NCBI RefSeq assembly: GCF_051622035.1
Contig: NC_135364.1
Location: 24,111,001 to 24,175,000 of the forward strand
Source of the DNA: Arctopsyche grandis
Taxonomy: Eukaryota; Arthropoda; Insecta; Trichoptera; Hydropsychidae
DNA length: 64,000 nucleotides
Direction: 5' to 3'
Under the pieces are notes generated by a model, which saw only the letters and a list, made by a program, of their open reading frames with translations, was not told the origin of the DNA and ran no database searches. A program made the translations under genes and the position numbers. Positions 11,436 to 26,400 of the stretch are shown here, one piece after another (the first letter of the stretch is position 1; each line of letters begins with the position of its first letter).

Positions 11436-11918
11436 GGAGACCAGCCTTCCTGGTGTATATATAAATAAATAAATAAATAAATGAATTGTAATAAGTGAGT
11501 AAAGAATAAAAATTTCACTCCATTTTTTTTTACTCTTTTAGGGCGGGTCAATCGACTAAATTGCACAAGCGTAGGGCGGTGTTGCCACACCTCGCGCCGC
11601 ACCCGAAGGAAGCCATCGTTGGAAAAGGGCACGCGGATTCATAAGAGAGGCGGTCGGGTCGCAGGATCTGAAAAAATGGCAAATTGCAAATTTGTGACTT
11701 GCTTTCTAGGACAATAGTAAATCATTTTTTGTGCATAAAAGAATCCTGGCCACTTATCTTTGCTTATTACAATGGATGTAGGAAAGCACAAGCGCTTGCA
11801 CAACAAAATGTCGGTGCTTCTTTAGCGTGCGGTCTACTTACTGCAGTGTTCGCCAAGTGAGCTTTTTTCGGGCGTAGTTTATATTTTGGGTGTGAACCTT
11901 TTTACAAACCTCCTTTAC

Positions 11919-12300
11919 GTTTCACTTACGATTACAATTCAGAGGATGTTTTATTTTATAAATATTCTTATGTGCAGCGTGTTTATCGTATGTTTAACGG
12001 AGAACTGAATGAGGTTGATCTGTTCGGTATTTCCTTACATCAATTCAGGACTAACATAAATATAGTCTTGACCGATTGATCCATTTCGTCTTCTATTCTA
12101 TTTTATAACCTTTTTCCAATATTTTAACACTTTAGTTTAGTTATGCAATGTGCTATTTAGTCATGTTATAGCTTTTATTATTTTCCTTTTCATTTGTTTA
12201 TCTTTGTAAAAATTATATATTTACTCTTTATTTTTATGCATTTCTACATCTTGTTGTCTGTTGATTTTTCAATAAATAAAATAAATAAATAAATAAATAA
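11919..12300 (+). mobile_element. LINE 3' end with AAAT tail
   Basis: Coding remnant resembling the 8444 fragment (residues EVDLFGISLHQFRT near 12011-12055) followed by about 220 bp of AT-rich 3' UTR and a tail of AAAT repeats at 12274-12299. It shows what the 3' end of the LINE cut off at 8747 and 11052 looks like. Confidence 0.65.
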
Positions 12301-12778
12301 TCACCGACGCGAAAATTTCAGTCAATTTTTTTTCTCTTTTTGGCTGACTCTTTTTGGGCGGGTCAATCGACTAAATTGCACAAGCGTAGGGTGGTGTTGC
12401 CACACCTCGCGCCAAGCCCGAAAGAAGCCGTCTTTAGAAAAGGGCACGCGGTTTTACGAGGGAGGCGGCCGGGTCGCAGGATCTGAAAAATTGCAAATTG
12501 CAAATTTGTGACTTGCTTTCTAGGACAATAGTAATTGACAACAGTAAATCATTTTTTGTGCATTAAAGAATCCTGGCCACTTATCTCTGCTTATTACTAG
12601 ACTGCATATAGAGACAGTGCTTTTTCCAGGAATCGGGGTGGTTTGACTATATTTACAAAAAAAAGTTTGGGCCAACCTTTTACAACAATTGAACAATAAA
12701 CGGCGCGCTGTGGATCCGGCCTTTACATGTTATTACCAGAGGTAGGACCGGAAGCGTACCGTTTATTGTTCGTACACC
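12301..12778. repeat. dispersed repeat copies
   Basis: A copy of the GGGTCAATC/AAATTGCACAAG repeat is at about 12352-12595. Then comes a segment with AATTGAACAATAAACGGCGC (12685-12704) resembling the TIR element at 34218 and the segment at 35740-35820. No gene. Confidence 0.5.
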
Positions 12779-13141
12779 GTGACGAGACAGAATGTCAAAT
12801 GATAGAAAACGCAAATATTGGAAGGCAAAGATCGAAAATCGAAAGATCAAAAAAAAATAGTACATGGTAAACGATACATTCTCACTTAATTTGCGCGAGC
12901 AGGATACAACAGGAACAAGAGGAACATGCTTTTCCTCCCGTATTCTGCGCGCGCACATTAATACGGGAGGAAAAGCCTGTTCCTCTTGTTCTTGTTGTAT
13001 CCTGCTCGCGCAAATTAAGTGAGTATGTACCGTTTACCATGCACCATTTTTTTTTTGACCTTTCGACTTAAGATCTTTCGATTTTCGATCTTTGCCTTTC
13101 GATATTTGCGTTTTCTGTCATTTAACATTCTGTCTCGTCAC
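12779..13141. mobile_element. palindromic foldback element, copy 3
   Basis: Starts GTGACGAGACAGAATGTCAA and ends with the complementary TGTCTCGTCAC. It has the same inner arms as copy 1 but somewhat shorter outer arms, and lies outside the tandem duplication, so it is an independent member of the family. It is again followed by CCAGCCTTCCTGGTATATA. Confidence 0.8.
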
Positions 13142-13218
13142 GGAGACCAGCCTTCCTGGTATATATGTAAATAAATAAATTGTAATAAGTGAGTACAGAA
13201 TAAAAATTTCACATCGTC

Positions 13219-13790
13219 CAATACCAATTAGACCTAGGTATCATCACCACTTGCGACCTAAAATGGTCCGCACATATAAATCATATTGTCAACAAAACTT
13301 ACTCATTTTTGTATGTTATAAAGCGGGTATTCAATTTTCTAAATTTAACTATTTTAACAAAAATATATAAAACTTTCATCAGACCTAGAATTGAATATGC
13401 TTTTAACATATGGAATCCTCATTTTAAAAAGGATATTACATGTATTAAAAGGGTTCAAAGGAGAATTTCAAAGATTCCTTCTGAACTCAAATCACTTACT
13501 TATAATGAAAGATTGAAAATAATGAATCTCACTACATTGGAGACGAGAAGAACTAGAGGTGACTTAATCGAAGTCTATAAAATTCTTAATAATCACTATA
13601 ATTGTCATATGTCTAATGTTATTTCATTCAACACAAACACTCACCTCAGAGGTCACTCGCTTAGACTCCAAAAAGATAAATCTAATAAATTGATCAGAGA
13701 CACATGCATTCTTTTCTAACAGAGTGGTTTCAGTTTGGAATAGTCTTCCCAACGATTTAGTAACCTCTATTAATATTAATATTTTTATTT
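13219..13790 (+). pseudogene. non-LTR retrotransposon RT C-terminal fragment
   Basis: The frame reads LDLGIITTCDLKWSAHINHI, then IYKTFIRPRIEYAFNIWNP, KRVQRRISK and RGDLIEVYKIL, which is the familiar post-RT thumb/C-terminal segment of CR1/Jockey-group LINEs. Near 13715 a 1-base frame change moves the rest (SNRVVSVWNSLPNDLVTS) into another frame. Upstream RT and endonuclease domains are missing. Dead 5'-truncated copy. Confidence 0.8.
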
Positions 13791-14480
13791 ATTTGGAAAA
13801 TTTACAGTTTATTAAGTTACATAGATTGATAGTAAAAAAAACATAATTATGTTAAATAAACCATTAATAATTTTCACATATAGGTAAAAAAAAGGAAAGC
13901 TCAAACATTTAAAATAAGAAACAAAAATGATAATAGAGTAAGATAGTTAGAGGAAACAAAAAGAAAAAAATAGAAATAACAGTATAATAAAAATATCAAA
14001 ATAATAAGAATAATAATATGATAAAAATTATGAAATAATAAAAATAATATAATATATAACAAAAAGACAAAATAAATATATCAAAATAAAAATTCATAAT
14101 CACAATCGTTAATTTTTCAATTAAATTAATCATCGAAAAACAAATTTGCAATAATCACTCTAGGTTGTATAGCATTAATATTAAATAAGTCAAACATAGA
14201 AATTGTTAAAATTAGTGTGTTGACGTTTTTTTTTAAGTGATTCTTCTTTCCCATAATCATATTTCTGTATTTTTATCTTTTTTGTTTATATATTTTTTTT
14301 CTTCTCTTATTTTATTTTATTTTAACATTGTTTTTTTTTAATGTATTTTAATTTTTCTCATTTTTTTATTGCATATATGAATAATTTGTAAAATATGTTT
14401 ATTCAAACCCCTTGGGCCTATCGGCTTTGCCGCCTCCCCCAAGTATATTAAATAAATAAATAAAAAATAAAAAATTTTTT
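13791..14480. other. very AT-rich spacer
   Basis: Poly-A/T rich stretch without recognisable coding or structured repeat. It ends with an AAAT-type run near 14450-14470, probably a retroelement tail. Confidence 0.4.
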
Positions 14481-16097
<1,617 letters not shown>

Positions 16098-19000
16098 ACA
16101 CCGAGGCGGGTACCCCGAGAATAATCAACACCACCGCTCAAATCTGAACCCATCAACTTTTATACGTTTGAGACTTTTCTACGATGGTGAATAAAAAAAA
16201 ATTACATGGAAAAAAAATAAAAATTAATATAATATAATATAAATTAATCATCCGACGACGGTGAACTCTTTATAGGAATAATATGATGCATTTTAGAAGA
16301 AATTTTACAATGTAAAGCGGAGGCGGGCGCGTTTCAAAAGCGGAGTCCCGCCTCCGCTAGACGTGGAGAAAGTATTATAATGTGTGACTGTTGAGGTCGC
16401 GGCGACGGACGGTCGGCCCGCGTCTCCCGGACGACGGCTCTAGATTAACCGTCGAATCATTCCCGACTGCGCGTCGTCCGCGGCTCGCCGGCCCACCTCC
16501 GACCCTAGTAATATTTTTTAATATATTGTGACGAAAGTATCGTCCGACTGCGTATACAGCGGTCGAAACACCTCTCAAAGCTGGTGCAATGTAGCTCTTC
16601 ATTAAGTTTCATGTACATAATGTTAAGACGTGATCGCGGGGCGAGGAGTCGCAGCCGTCCCGACGATGCTCTATCTTCCTATATAAGTATGTGACGTTGT
16701 CTTCAGTAAATTAATACACATATACAAAACTGGCCGAGTCCGCTCCGGCGCTTCCTAGTTTTATACGATCACTTATATGTATATACTACATATATAGATA
16801 ACAAATAATGTTACGTTGACTTGATAAAATTATCGATTTGTTTTATTTAAAATGTAAAATGTAATGAAAGATCATTTATTTCTACGCACATTGTGATAAT
16901 AGCTAAAAGTACCTTTATTTTTGAACATAAGACAGTACCATACTTATTTGAAATGCGTCTCTCTCTAATTTATAATAGTTGACTTTAAGTAATCATTAAT
17001 ATTAGTACGTATCTTACATTTACTCAATATGTTTGTCTATCTTTGTTGTAATTTATGTCTCTCTCACTTGTGTAAAATCAATCGGTAAGATGAAAGTACG
17101 TTGCAGTTTGTTTTCTCACTTCGAATCGATTGTACATAGATTTAGGAAAAGTATCGCTTGAAAGTATTGTGTTCGGTTTTGTTGGATGTATGTATTTTGC
17201 CTTAGCCGTTTTTCTTTTCGTGCGCGTAGTATAGTTTATTTAAAATATATTTAGTCTTACGTCTACGTTAGTTTCAAATTATTTAAATAAAGTACTATCA
17301 TACATATTGGCCACAAACGTACCGTACCGTTTGTACCGTACCGACAAACACTCACATCAACAATGACTCAAATACAATCAATTATATTTACATATATATA
17401 TATATATATATATCTATATTATTATTATAAATCTAATTAAATCCAGGTTACGTGGATGACGGCGTATGCTTGCCATATAAACAGTTGAAACAGTAGTTTG
17501 AAAAGATATTTTTATACGGTAAATCTCATTGACGAATCATTATTAATGAATCTTACGTACTCGTGTAGTCTTACGCGGCTTCTCATCCTTCGTTTCGTTC
17601 GTGTCCCACTCTGAAAAATTCCCCCGCATACCCCATCCCTCAGCGACAGGAATAAATGTATTTATTTATATTTTGAAATTAAAAATAAAATCAATTGTTG
17701 TGACAATGTTTTCATGATCTGATGACATTTTTTTAGATAAGATTAAGTTAGGTAAAAGCCTAAATGTAAACAGGCAATCAATTATTGAAAGTACTTACAT
17801 TTACAAATCGAACTAGTCAGCAATTATTACATTTGCGCAACTCTAGGTGTAATAAGTTTATCTAGGATGTACGTTGTAAGTTGATTTAATTTATTGCTTT
17901 TTTTTTTTCTATTTCATGACCAGATCTTTCATACTAAATATTTCATTAAAAATGCTATATAACTATTTACAATTAATTTCTAACCTTGTTCATGTACGTG
18001 TGTCCTAAACTAGTCACAAGGCTCCAATTATTGGAGATCAAATGAATTAGATGTTATGTATTATAAGTTATATGATGAATTGAATATTTTGTGTTGTGTT
18101 GTCATATGTTTCATGTATGCTAACTGAACCAGAGCAGTTAAGTCTACACATCGAAGATTTTTTGGAATATACCTGTCCGAAATCTAGACCAATTATTAAA
18201 ATATTCGTTTATGATTTTTTCTCGTTAGCATTGAAAAATATGATACATTTTCGTTTTATTATCGTAGGTTTAAGTTTGATTTATTTTATTAACAAGAATT
18301 ATTCAGTAGTAGGTTATGTGTATTATTATTTCATTTTGTTCGTTTCCATTTATTTTATTTGTATTTAATTTAATTTTTATTTTGGGCAGGTATGGGTTTA
18401 AATAAATGGTGTGGCCTAGATTTTAGATAGGGCTTGATATGTTATGTTCCCCATCGGATTTATCCAGTGGTCGGTGCAAAGCAATCTCCTTCGATGTTAA
18501 TTTGGTTAAATTGTAAACGTCAACGAATGTAATCTTGGTAGATCCATTTAGATTATTATTATTGATTCTAGCAATAATAAACACCTCAAAATTTTATTTC
18601 ATCTTTTATTTTTCACCCACGACTCATTTTCCTAAAGTTTTCCCCCCCCCCCCGCCCCCCCCCCCCAATGATTATTATGCGTTCCATTTGTTATTATTGT
18701 GTTTGCCGATTCATATGCATTTAACATTCTTTCAGACTAACTGTCTCATTTTGGTTTTCGACTAACATTTCCCATCTATCTTATGATTTCACAATCAATC
18801 TTGCGATGAAAGCATCATTGTTTGATTTCATCAAGATGCAGGAGAATGCCGGCTTCGGATATATAATGTAATACGTATGTACGGGAAACATGTGTTCCGT
18901 TGCACGTTAGGTTTAAACATTTGTATATTTGAAATCAGATGATATATTGAAATAAAAACCAATGAAATGTAAATGCAATAATTTATAATGGAACATTGTT

Positions 19001-20050
19001 AAATTAATTACATAGTTTTAAATAGTCGATCGGTGTTTGTCCATACTCATTGTATTCTAGACTTAAAAAAATAAGACTGATGGAAAACATGAATTAATTA
19101 AGAGTTTTATGTAAATTGATGTTTAATATTTCATTAGTTTTTAACGACAATTTAAATCTGATGTTAAATGTTTGAATTGATGTCAACCGTCGATTTTTAT
19201 TAACTTAGCTGTTGGAAATGTTAAATGAATAAATGCAATACATATTTAAATGTTTTGAGGATTGGCAGACGCAATGAGCGTGCAAACGAATATCGGCACT
19301 CGGATCAATTGGACTATCCAGTGTTTATTGTAATTGATCTCGTTCACAATGTATCAAATAGAAAATGTATCTGTAGCACAATGAAGCGGCCAAGTACTAT
19401 TAATTTTATTTACATTTCGAAGGAGTTCTGTAATGAAGTGTTGTCTTTGTCATATCAGAAAAGTGTTGTAACCGTTTTAAATAAGTCAAAAAATTTTTTT
19501 AAGGATATTTATTTGTAAGTTTATTGGAGTTTCGATGTGTTTAAGTGTGTTTAGGATAATTTGCAATAACTGAAATGAAAAGCAATTTACTGTATGATGC
19601 CATTTTTTTGTGGTGATTTTACAAATATGATACAAATTTTACAATCGTCGAGAGACATTTTTAAATGGATATTATGTTATATATTGGAAACAATGTTGTA
19701 CTTGCTTTACCTGTTGCATTTTTTACATGGATAAAGAACAAACAAGAAAAGTATGGAAGACATGATGAATTCCATACGGTTAAAATAGTAACATTTGTAT
19801 TTATGACAGTCAATGTAAGCATATTATATGTGTCCATTTTGAAATAACAAAAATAAATGTAACCAATAAATTGTATACAATCTTCAGTAAATTGAATTGC
19901 TCAACAAAACAATGTGTTTTACAAGTCTAGTATTGTCTTTGCATTTGACTTTCAATTGAGATAATATGTAATTTTTATGAATAAAGGATTCAAAATATAT
20001 CTTTCTATTAATACATACAAGTTTCCTGCGTGTTGTGTTCAAATAATACG
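16098..20050 (+). other. probable long elav 3' UTR and downstream flank
   Basis: Nearly 4 kb in which I recognise no mobile element, unlike most of the window. It is U-rich on the plus strand and has several AATAAA signals (16190, 17286, 19852, 19980). ELAV-family mRNAs are known for long 3' UTRs, so part of this is probably transcribed with elav. Where the transcript ends cannot be told. Simple repeats are an AT run at 17393-17412 and a C run at about 18643-18666. Confidence 0.5.
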
Positions 20051-20407
20051 TTAATATATTTATATAATTTTGGTCCAGAAATGAGAGATATGCTAAATTA
20101 AGTGAAGTAAGTATGTTTAAATAGCTATTTTTCTTAAAGAGATGTTACAAAAGTAAGTAAAGTCAAGACAGACATCATTAAAATATATTTTTAAAAAGTA
20201 AAGCGCATCATTTTAGCTGTGTTTCGCAATATTTTAATCGAAATACATTCAAGCGTTTCAAAATAAAAAATAAAAGTGATGGCCGTGTTTATGGTTGTTA
20301 CGAGCCGTTGGTGAATGTCAAACATCAAACGTCAAATGTGAATGTGGCTGTCAGTTGTCAAATTTTTCTGTTTTTGGACGCTGTAACTTTATCGTTGACT
20401 CCTCATC

Positions 20408-23400
20408 ATGGAGAAAATGTCCAGGGCGACCCTGGTTGATACCATATCCAAGCAGAAAGAACAACTTCAAAGATACGAATATCGTTTGCGAGGTATTTTA
20501 TGTCGGATTCTCCTTCCTAGAATTGTACGATTAGAATTTGGTCATTCTAAAATGGGCTGTGTTTTGTTTATTTCCAGATGTTGTGACTGCTTATAAAGGA
20601 CTTATGAGAGAAAAAGAAGCGCTAGAGTCTAGCCTTGCTGCTATTAACAATACCGAAAAAGGTCTTGCACAAGGTATGCCATATGCTTTTTTATTTCATT
20701 TCTTAAATTTCTCGTTGAAGGTATTCAACGTTACTTTACTGTAGGGTTTTCAACACAGTCATTTTGACCCGGAGACTCCGGGTTTGACGGTCGATCTCCG
20801 GGCTTAGAGTTTATAAACAAAATCTCCCGAACAGTGGTCTAATTCTGTCATTCGTGGTAGGAAAACATAATTACTATATAAAACAAATGTCAAGAAATAA
20901 AAGTTGGTGCTGACGAATCTATTATTGTAAACGAAATAATTGATTTCGACCGTTGCTTTGGCCAGTAAATGAGATGCAAATATAATAAGTGTCGGCCAGC
21001 ATGTGCGGTGGATTTTTATCTCTTTCGTGCACTCAGGTGCTAAGTGATAAGAATGAGAGCAGGTGGTCCGAATTGCTTACTCTATTATCTTCAGCCTATG
21101 GTGTTCTGCAGTCAACACAAATACAAATATTATGATTTTGAAAATAGTTGTTATAGATATTTGGCTGTATTAAACATTAAGAAAAATTATCTGAAATATG
21201 AAAAAGTTCTAAAAATTGCCCCTGTTTTGAAAGGTTCCCGGAAAGATGCACTAAATTGCACTGAATAGTAGCGCTGTTTCGAGAAGTCCTAATTTTCAAA
21301 GGTGCTCAAAAATAACTTACGCAATAGAACTTCACAAAAAAAGGTTAACATCCTCGGATAACATACAACTACCCCTTGACGCTTTTTTGTGGAATTCTAT
21401 TGCGTTAGTTCTCCTTGAGCATCTTTGAAAGTTTGGATGTCTCGAGAGTGCATTTTTCCGGTCACCGGTTTGAAAATACAAATTAATGAATGAATCGATT
21501 TATGACGAAATTAATATTACCAAACAACATGTTCATAATCTGTGCAAGTACGGGGCGGATCTGGTTGACAATTTTTAAATCATTCGAAAACATAACTGAA
21601 ATTAAAACAATAGTATCGAAAGTTTTATCCATCCCAATCAGCAATGCATTTGTTGAACGCATTTTTTCTATAATGGAATCCATTTGGAGGAATGATAGAA
21701 ATATAATGCACATAAATTTAGTTAACCCTTTGAATGCTGACCAACGCGGATCGGCGTTTTGCCAACAAATCCATAGGCCAGAAAAACGCCGATAGGCGTT
21801 GTATTTTGAGCATGTACAAAGAAAACAAGAATACTACTCGCTAAGCCTTTCTAGGTAGCATTGAAACAAAATGCATTGAACGTGGGTCGTGTAATCCGTG
21901 TCATTCAGTCGTCAACGTTTATAAAGACTGAGTTACACCGGAATTTCTGAATTTTTACAACCATAGCAGAATTTCCCGATGGAAATAGTTGCTGAGTATT
22001 TTAGATTGTGAGCATTACCTTTTAACAACAATGAAGAACAAGGAACTAGTTTTGGAAAAATACATTCATTAATAGACTTATTTTGTTTATTTTATATTGT
22101 CGCAAGATATATTAGAAAGCCGAAACACACCTTTAGAAAACTCGAAATCCTTGACGGTAGTTATCTAGGGTTTGTTTGGATTAGCAACAATTTTTATACC
22201 TGCTTCCGATTGGATTTCTAAATAATTCTAGTTGGAAATGTTGGCGAAATTTTCAACAGAATAAAAAACGTCAGCACTCGGAGGGTTCAGTTTGTACTGG
22301 CAATTCGGATTAATTTTGATATGGATTGCGAAAATTTTTGTTGGAAACCCTAACACTGTTGGCAACCCTACTTTACTGGTTACATGTTTCAGATGCTTCG
22401 GTTGCTAAACTTACGCTATCTGTTTCGACTTTGGTTGCTGAAAAAGCTAGAATGGAGGAAGCGTATCAAAACGATAAGCGACTAGCTAGAGAAGAGGTTT
22501 GTGTTGTTAATTTGTAATGATTAAATGTTTATTTGTTCTGTTGGTTTAATATTTGATATATTTTTTGCAGAATGATAAAATATTGAAGGAACTTCAAGAT
22601 CAGTTGCATAATCTTTCAAAACAGAGACAGTCTGAATTAGAAAATATTAAGGCTAAGTTGGCTTTTGAAATACAGGAAAGAGAAAAGGAACACGTTGAAC
22701 ATACCTTAATGCTAAAGTTTGTTTTTTATTTGAAATGTTGGTACACATATTGTTGTTTTGTATTATTATTAACAATAAAATACATTTTTAAGGGAATTTC
22801 AAACCAAGCTTAGCGCAGAAAGAAGATCAAAAGAAAAATTGGAGGATAAGTTTGTCATATCCAATGATCCGGGTATTTACATACATTCCGATATATGAGC
22901 TGTTATGTTTGAAATTGGTTTAAATCCACTTGTCTAGATCTAGTTCTAGAAATATCTCACAAATCATAAGATATAATGTTTTGCGTTTTACAATATTTAA
23001 AAATATTGATGGCCTGTAATAAATCTATTCAGCTTTTCCAAGATTCTGGACATATTGAATTAAAATTAGTGATAACAATTTGTGAATTAAGTCAAACTTA
23101 AATAGTCTTTAGCCACTTTCAAATACATATAACGGCACATATTTTATTTGAAACGTTTCATTTTAAATATTTATACATTTGTTTTAATTTGTATCCAGGT
23201 AGCCGAGAGTTAGAAAAGAGATTTAGAGATTTAAACAGTGAATTGGAAGCGACACAAAGGAAACTCAATAGGGCTGAAGCGAGAACGATAGAAACCCCTC
23301 AAATGTTAGTGCAATTACAGGACGAAATCTCTCAAATGAAGCAAAATCACATAGTTGCATTACGAGAGGTATTGTTTTCATATTTCTAAAATGAGTTGAT

Positions 23401-26400
23401 AAAACGGTAAACGGATTATTCTGTAAAAAGCGACCTCGCACAAGTCACTAAAATCTCGATCACGGAACATCTGGCACTCGAGTTCTCGTTAGTACAATAT
23501 TTCGCATGTGTAGCTTTCGATTGATAGAGTTTTTGGGTGCCAGATGTTCCGTGATCGAAATTTTGATCACCGAACCGATAAAACTAGTTCCAACATCTAT
23601 GCTTTAAAACGATAAGCATTGTTTCAGTTATAAATTTATACATATTTCGAATGATATTTATATAAACTGTTTTTTTTATATATAAAGGAACGTATTAAAG
23701 CAAAAAAAGCTGAAGAAACTGCAAGAAATATGTGCGCAAGTCAAGAGGAAAGGGTCGCTGCTCTTGAAGCGAGATTAGCCGAGCTGTCAAATACTGTCGG
23801 TGAATATGATATACAGCGCAGAAAAGATCAAGAAATTATACAACATCTTAGGGATAATGTGGAGACTAAATTACACAAGGATAAATCACATGCGGATAGA
23901 AAAACATCACTGACCGAAGGTATAATTAATTCTGAATTAAAATCTACTCAGAAAAAGGTCATTGCATTTAAAATCACATGCAAAAATTTCAGATGACGAT
24001 TTGGTATTGAATTCACAATCGTCTAATATGGTGTGCCTTCAAAAAATTATTGATAAAATCCACTCTTTGAAGAAAGAGCTTATTATTGTCAACGAAAAGA
24101 TGGGAAGTCCTATTGACGTTTGGAACATATTCAATGCAAATGGTTCTGGTGTTTCAAACATACACTTTGGATGTAAATCAGAATTGGCGGCTTTGAAAGC
24201 TGAGTGCGATGTTTATAAAAGAAAATTGTCACATAAAAACAGCTTAGATATTGATTCAACACCGGAGCCAAAGAAAGCAAGCGAAAATGAATTGTATCAA
24301 TTAAAGTCGCATATAAAAACACTCCAAGATAAAGTCGAAGTACTCAATCAGCAAATAGAAGAAATAGAAAAAGAATGCGAAGCTAAAATCAAAATTGAAC
24401 ATGAGGTTTTTTTTTTATTTACCATATTTTGTAAGCTTTGAATTTCCATTAGAAAATCGAGTACATGTTTTTGTTTTATTTTAAGAAATTTAACACTGAA
24501 AGATTATCATATAAAGAAGAAGTATTGGAACATAAAAACAGGGTGCAAACGTTAGAGCAACAGTTAAAAGTTCAAAGAGATAGATATGCCGTACTTTTGG
24601 CAGAAAGGGAAGGTGAGATTAAAGCAAGGCAGGTAGAGAGCGATAAGTCTGACACTAATCATAAACATGACTTCAACGGATCATTACAGGTAATAATGCA
24701 ATTTGAAAATCCAAATTCAAAAGTTTGTATCGAAACTAATTTTTGTTTTATTTTATTTATTTATTGTCATATTAACAGGAAATTTCAGCTCCACCTCATA
24801 TGCTACATTATGCACACGAGTTAGCAAGAAAGGATTTGGAAATATCTGGTCTAAGGAAAGAGAAGCATATAATGGAAGGACAACTTAGGTGAAAATATGT
24901 ATACGCGTATAAAAATAAAAATTCGGATGTGATCAAACCAATAACTTTATCTATGTATTTGAGGAATATAAGATCACAAAACAAAATTTGATAATTAAAC
25001 ATACATATACATTCACACATACTGGTTATGAGAGCATTTTCGATGCAAATATAGGGAAACTTATACAGGACAAAAGTTTTACTTCCGGTTGTCGGATTTT
25101 GTTCGAAATTTTTTTATTACTTAAAATCACTATAATTATTATATATATTAAATATCAAAAAAATAAAAATAATTTAAAAGGTCAAAATAAAATAATGAAA
25201 TATTGCTTTAAAAAAAATACTACTTCCGGTTTACGAATTCTGACCAAAATTTTATCAGCTCTAAGTTAGTACATAAAGAATACAAATATAAATTTTCAGC
25301 TTGATACGTTTAGGGGTGTGGAATGAATCGTGGTCACAACATTTTTGATCTTTCTAAGAGGAAAAAATCCCACTTCCGGTTTATTAAATTTAGTGATTTT
25401 TTTTTATTTTCATCAAATTGATGCAAGAATTATACTTGAATATTTTCGTGAAGAGCACACATGTTTAAGGGGTCGAAAAAATAGTTGAAGAAAAATCGAA
25501 CAAGTGTAAACTGCCACTTTCGGTTGAGGTATGCTTACCAAATTTTATCCATAACTTGCTATTACGCTTAAACTTCTAGATATGAAATTTCAGTTCAATA
25601 AACTGAAAGGTTTCTGAGAAAAACATAAAAAACCTCAATTATCTAGAGTAAAACTACTACTTCCGGTTCAGATAAAAATATTTAAAAAATATTCGGGTAC
25701 AAAATTTATAATTTCTATTACATGTAAACACTTTTCGGTCCTATTCGATTAGTGGCTTGGGAGATAATTGAATTTAAAAACTTAAAAACAAGAGGACATC
25801 TATAAGGGGAGGTACCATTTCCGGTCAACTAAAAAATTTACGTCGTATCGATAAGAATTTCAGTAGCCGATACTAAGTTTCAGTTCCATAGGACTAACGG
25901 TGTTCAAAAAATCCCCAAAATACACAGACACATATTTTTTCTAGATCATGAAAAATTGATCAGTGACCGATTCTGAGTTCGAATCAGTCAAAATTTCGAA
26001 TTTTCGCATGATCACAAAACTTCATCTATTGTTACTACGTACATAGATAAAGTAATAACGTAATGATTTCATTAAATGTATTATTTTATTGGCAGGGACT
26101 CTCAAAGAGACGCTACTATAGAAAAAGATCGATTTAAGGAAGTCAGGCGAAATCTAAAGGAGGAAATAGATAGGTTTGTATTATTTGTTTTTAATATTTT
26201 ATTCGAATGATCATATGTATATTTCAATACTTGTGTGCAATTTATTTTTTTTAGATTGCGTCGCATCCAATCAAGAGAAGGTGCGAATTTGGAGTATTTA
26301 AAGAATGTTGTACTATCTTACCTTTTGAGTACGAATTCATACAGCAAAAGACACATGTTTAATGCAATCGCCGCAGTGCTCCATTTCACCGATAACGAAA

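Larger units (their letters stand above)
9477..11781. repeat. tandem duplication unit 2 (2305 bp)
   Basis: Direct head-to-tail copy of unit 1. The start of a third unit continues to about 11918 and then diverges. Position offset is 2286 before the indel and 2305 after it. The 19 extra bases lie at about 10447-10466 and read CCGAACCGGAAATACCACA. Near identity implies a very recent duplication or an assembly duplicate. Confidence 0.9.
20742..22370 (+). mobile_element. hAT transposon in golgin intron 2
   Basis: The ends are TAGGGTTTTCAACA and the complement-like TGTTGGCAACCCTA, flanked by an exact 8-bp duplication CTTTACTG (20734-20741 and 22371-22378). The right end follows a hAT C-terminal dimerisation remnant. 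The element is old and internally interrupted by at least two others (21225-21478 and 21726-22285). Its right duplication lies only 15 bp from the intron 2 acceptor, so it occupies nearly the whole intron. Confidence 0.85.
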
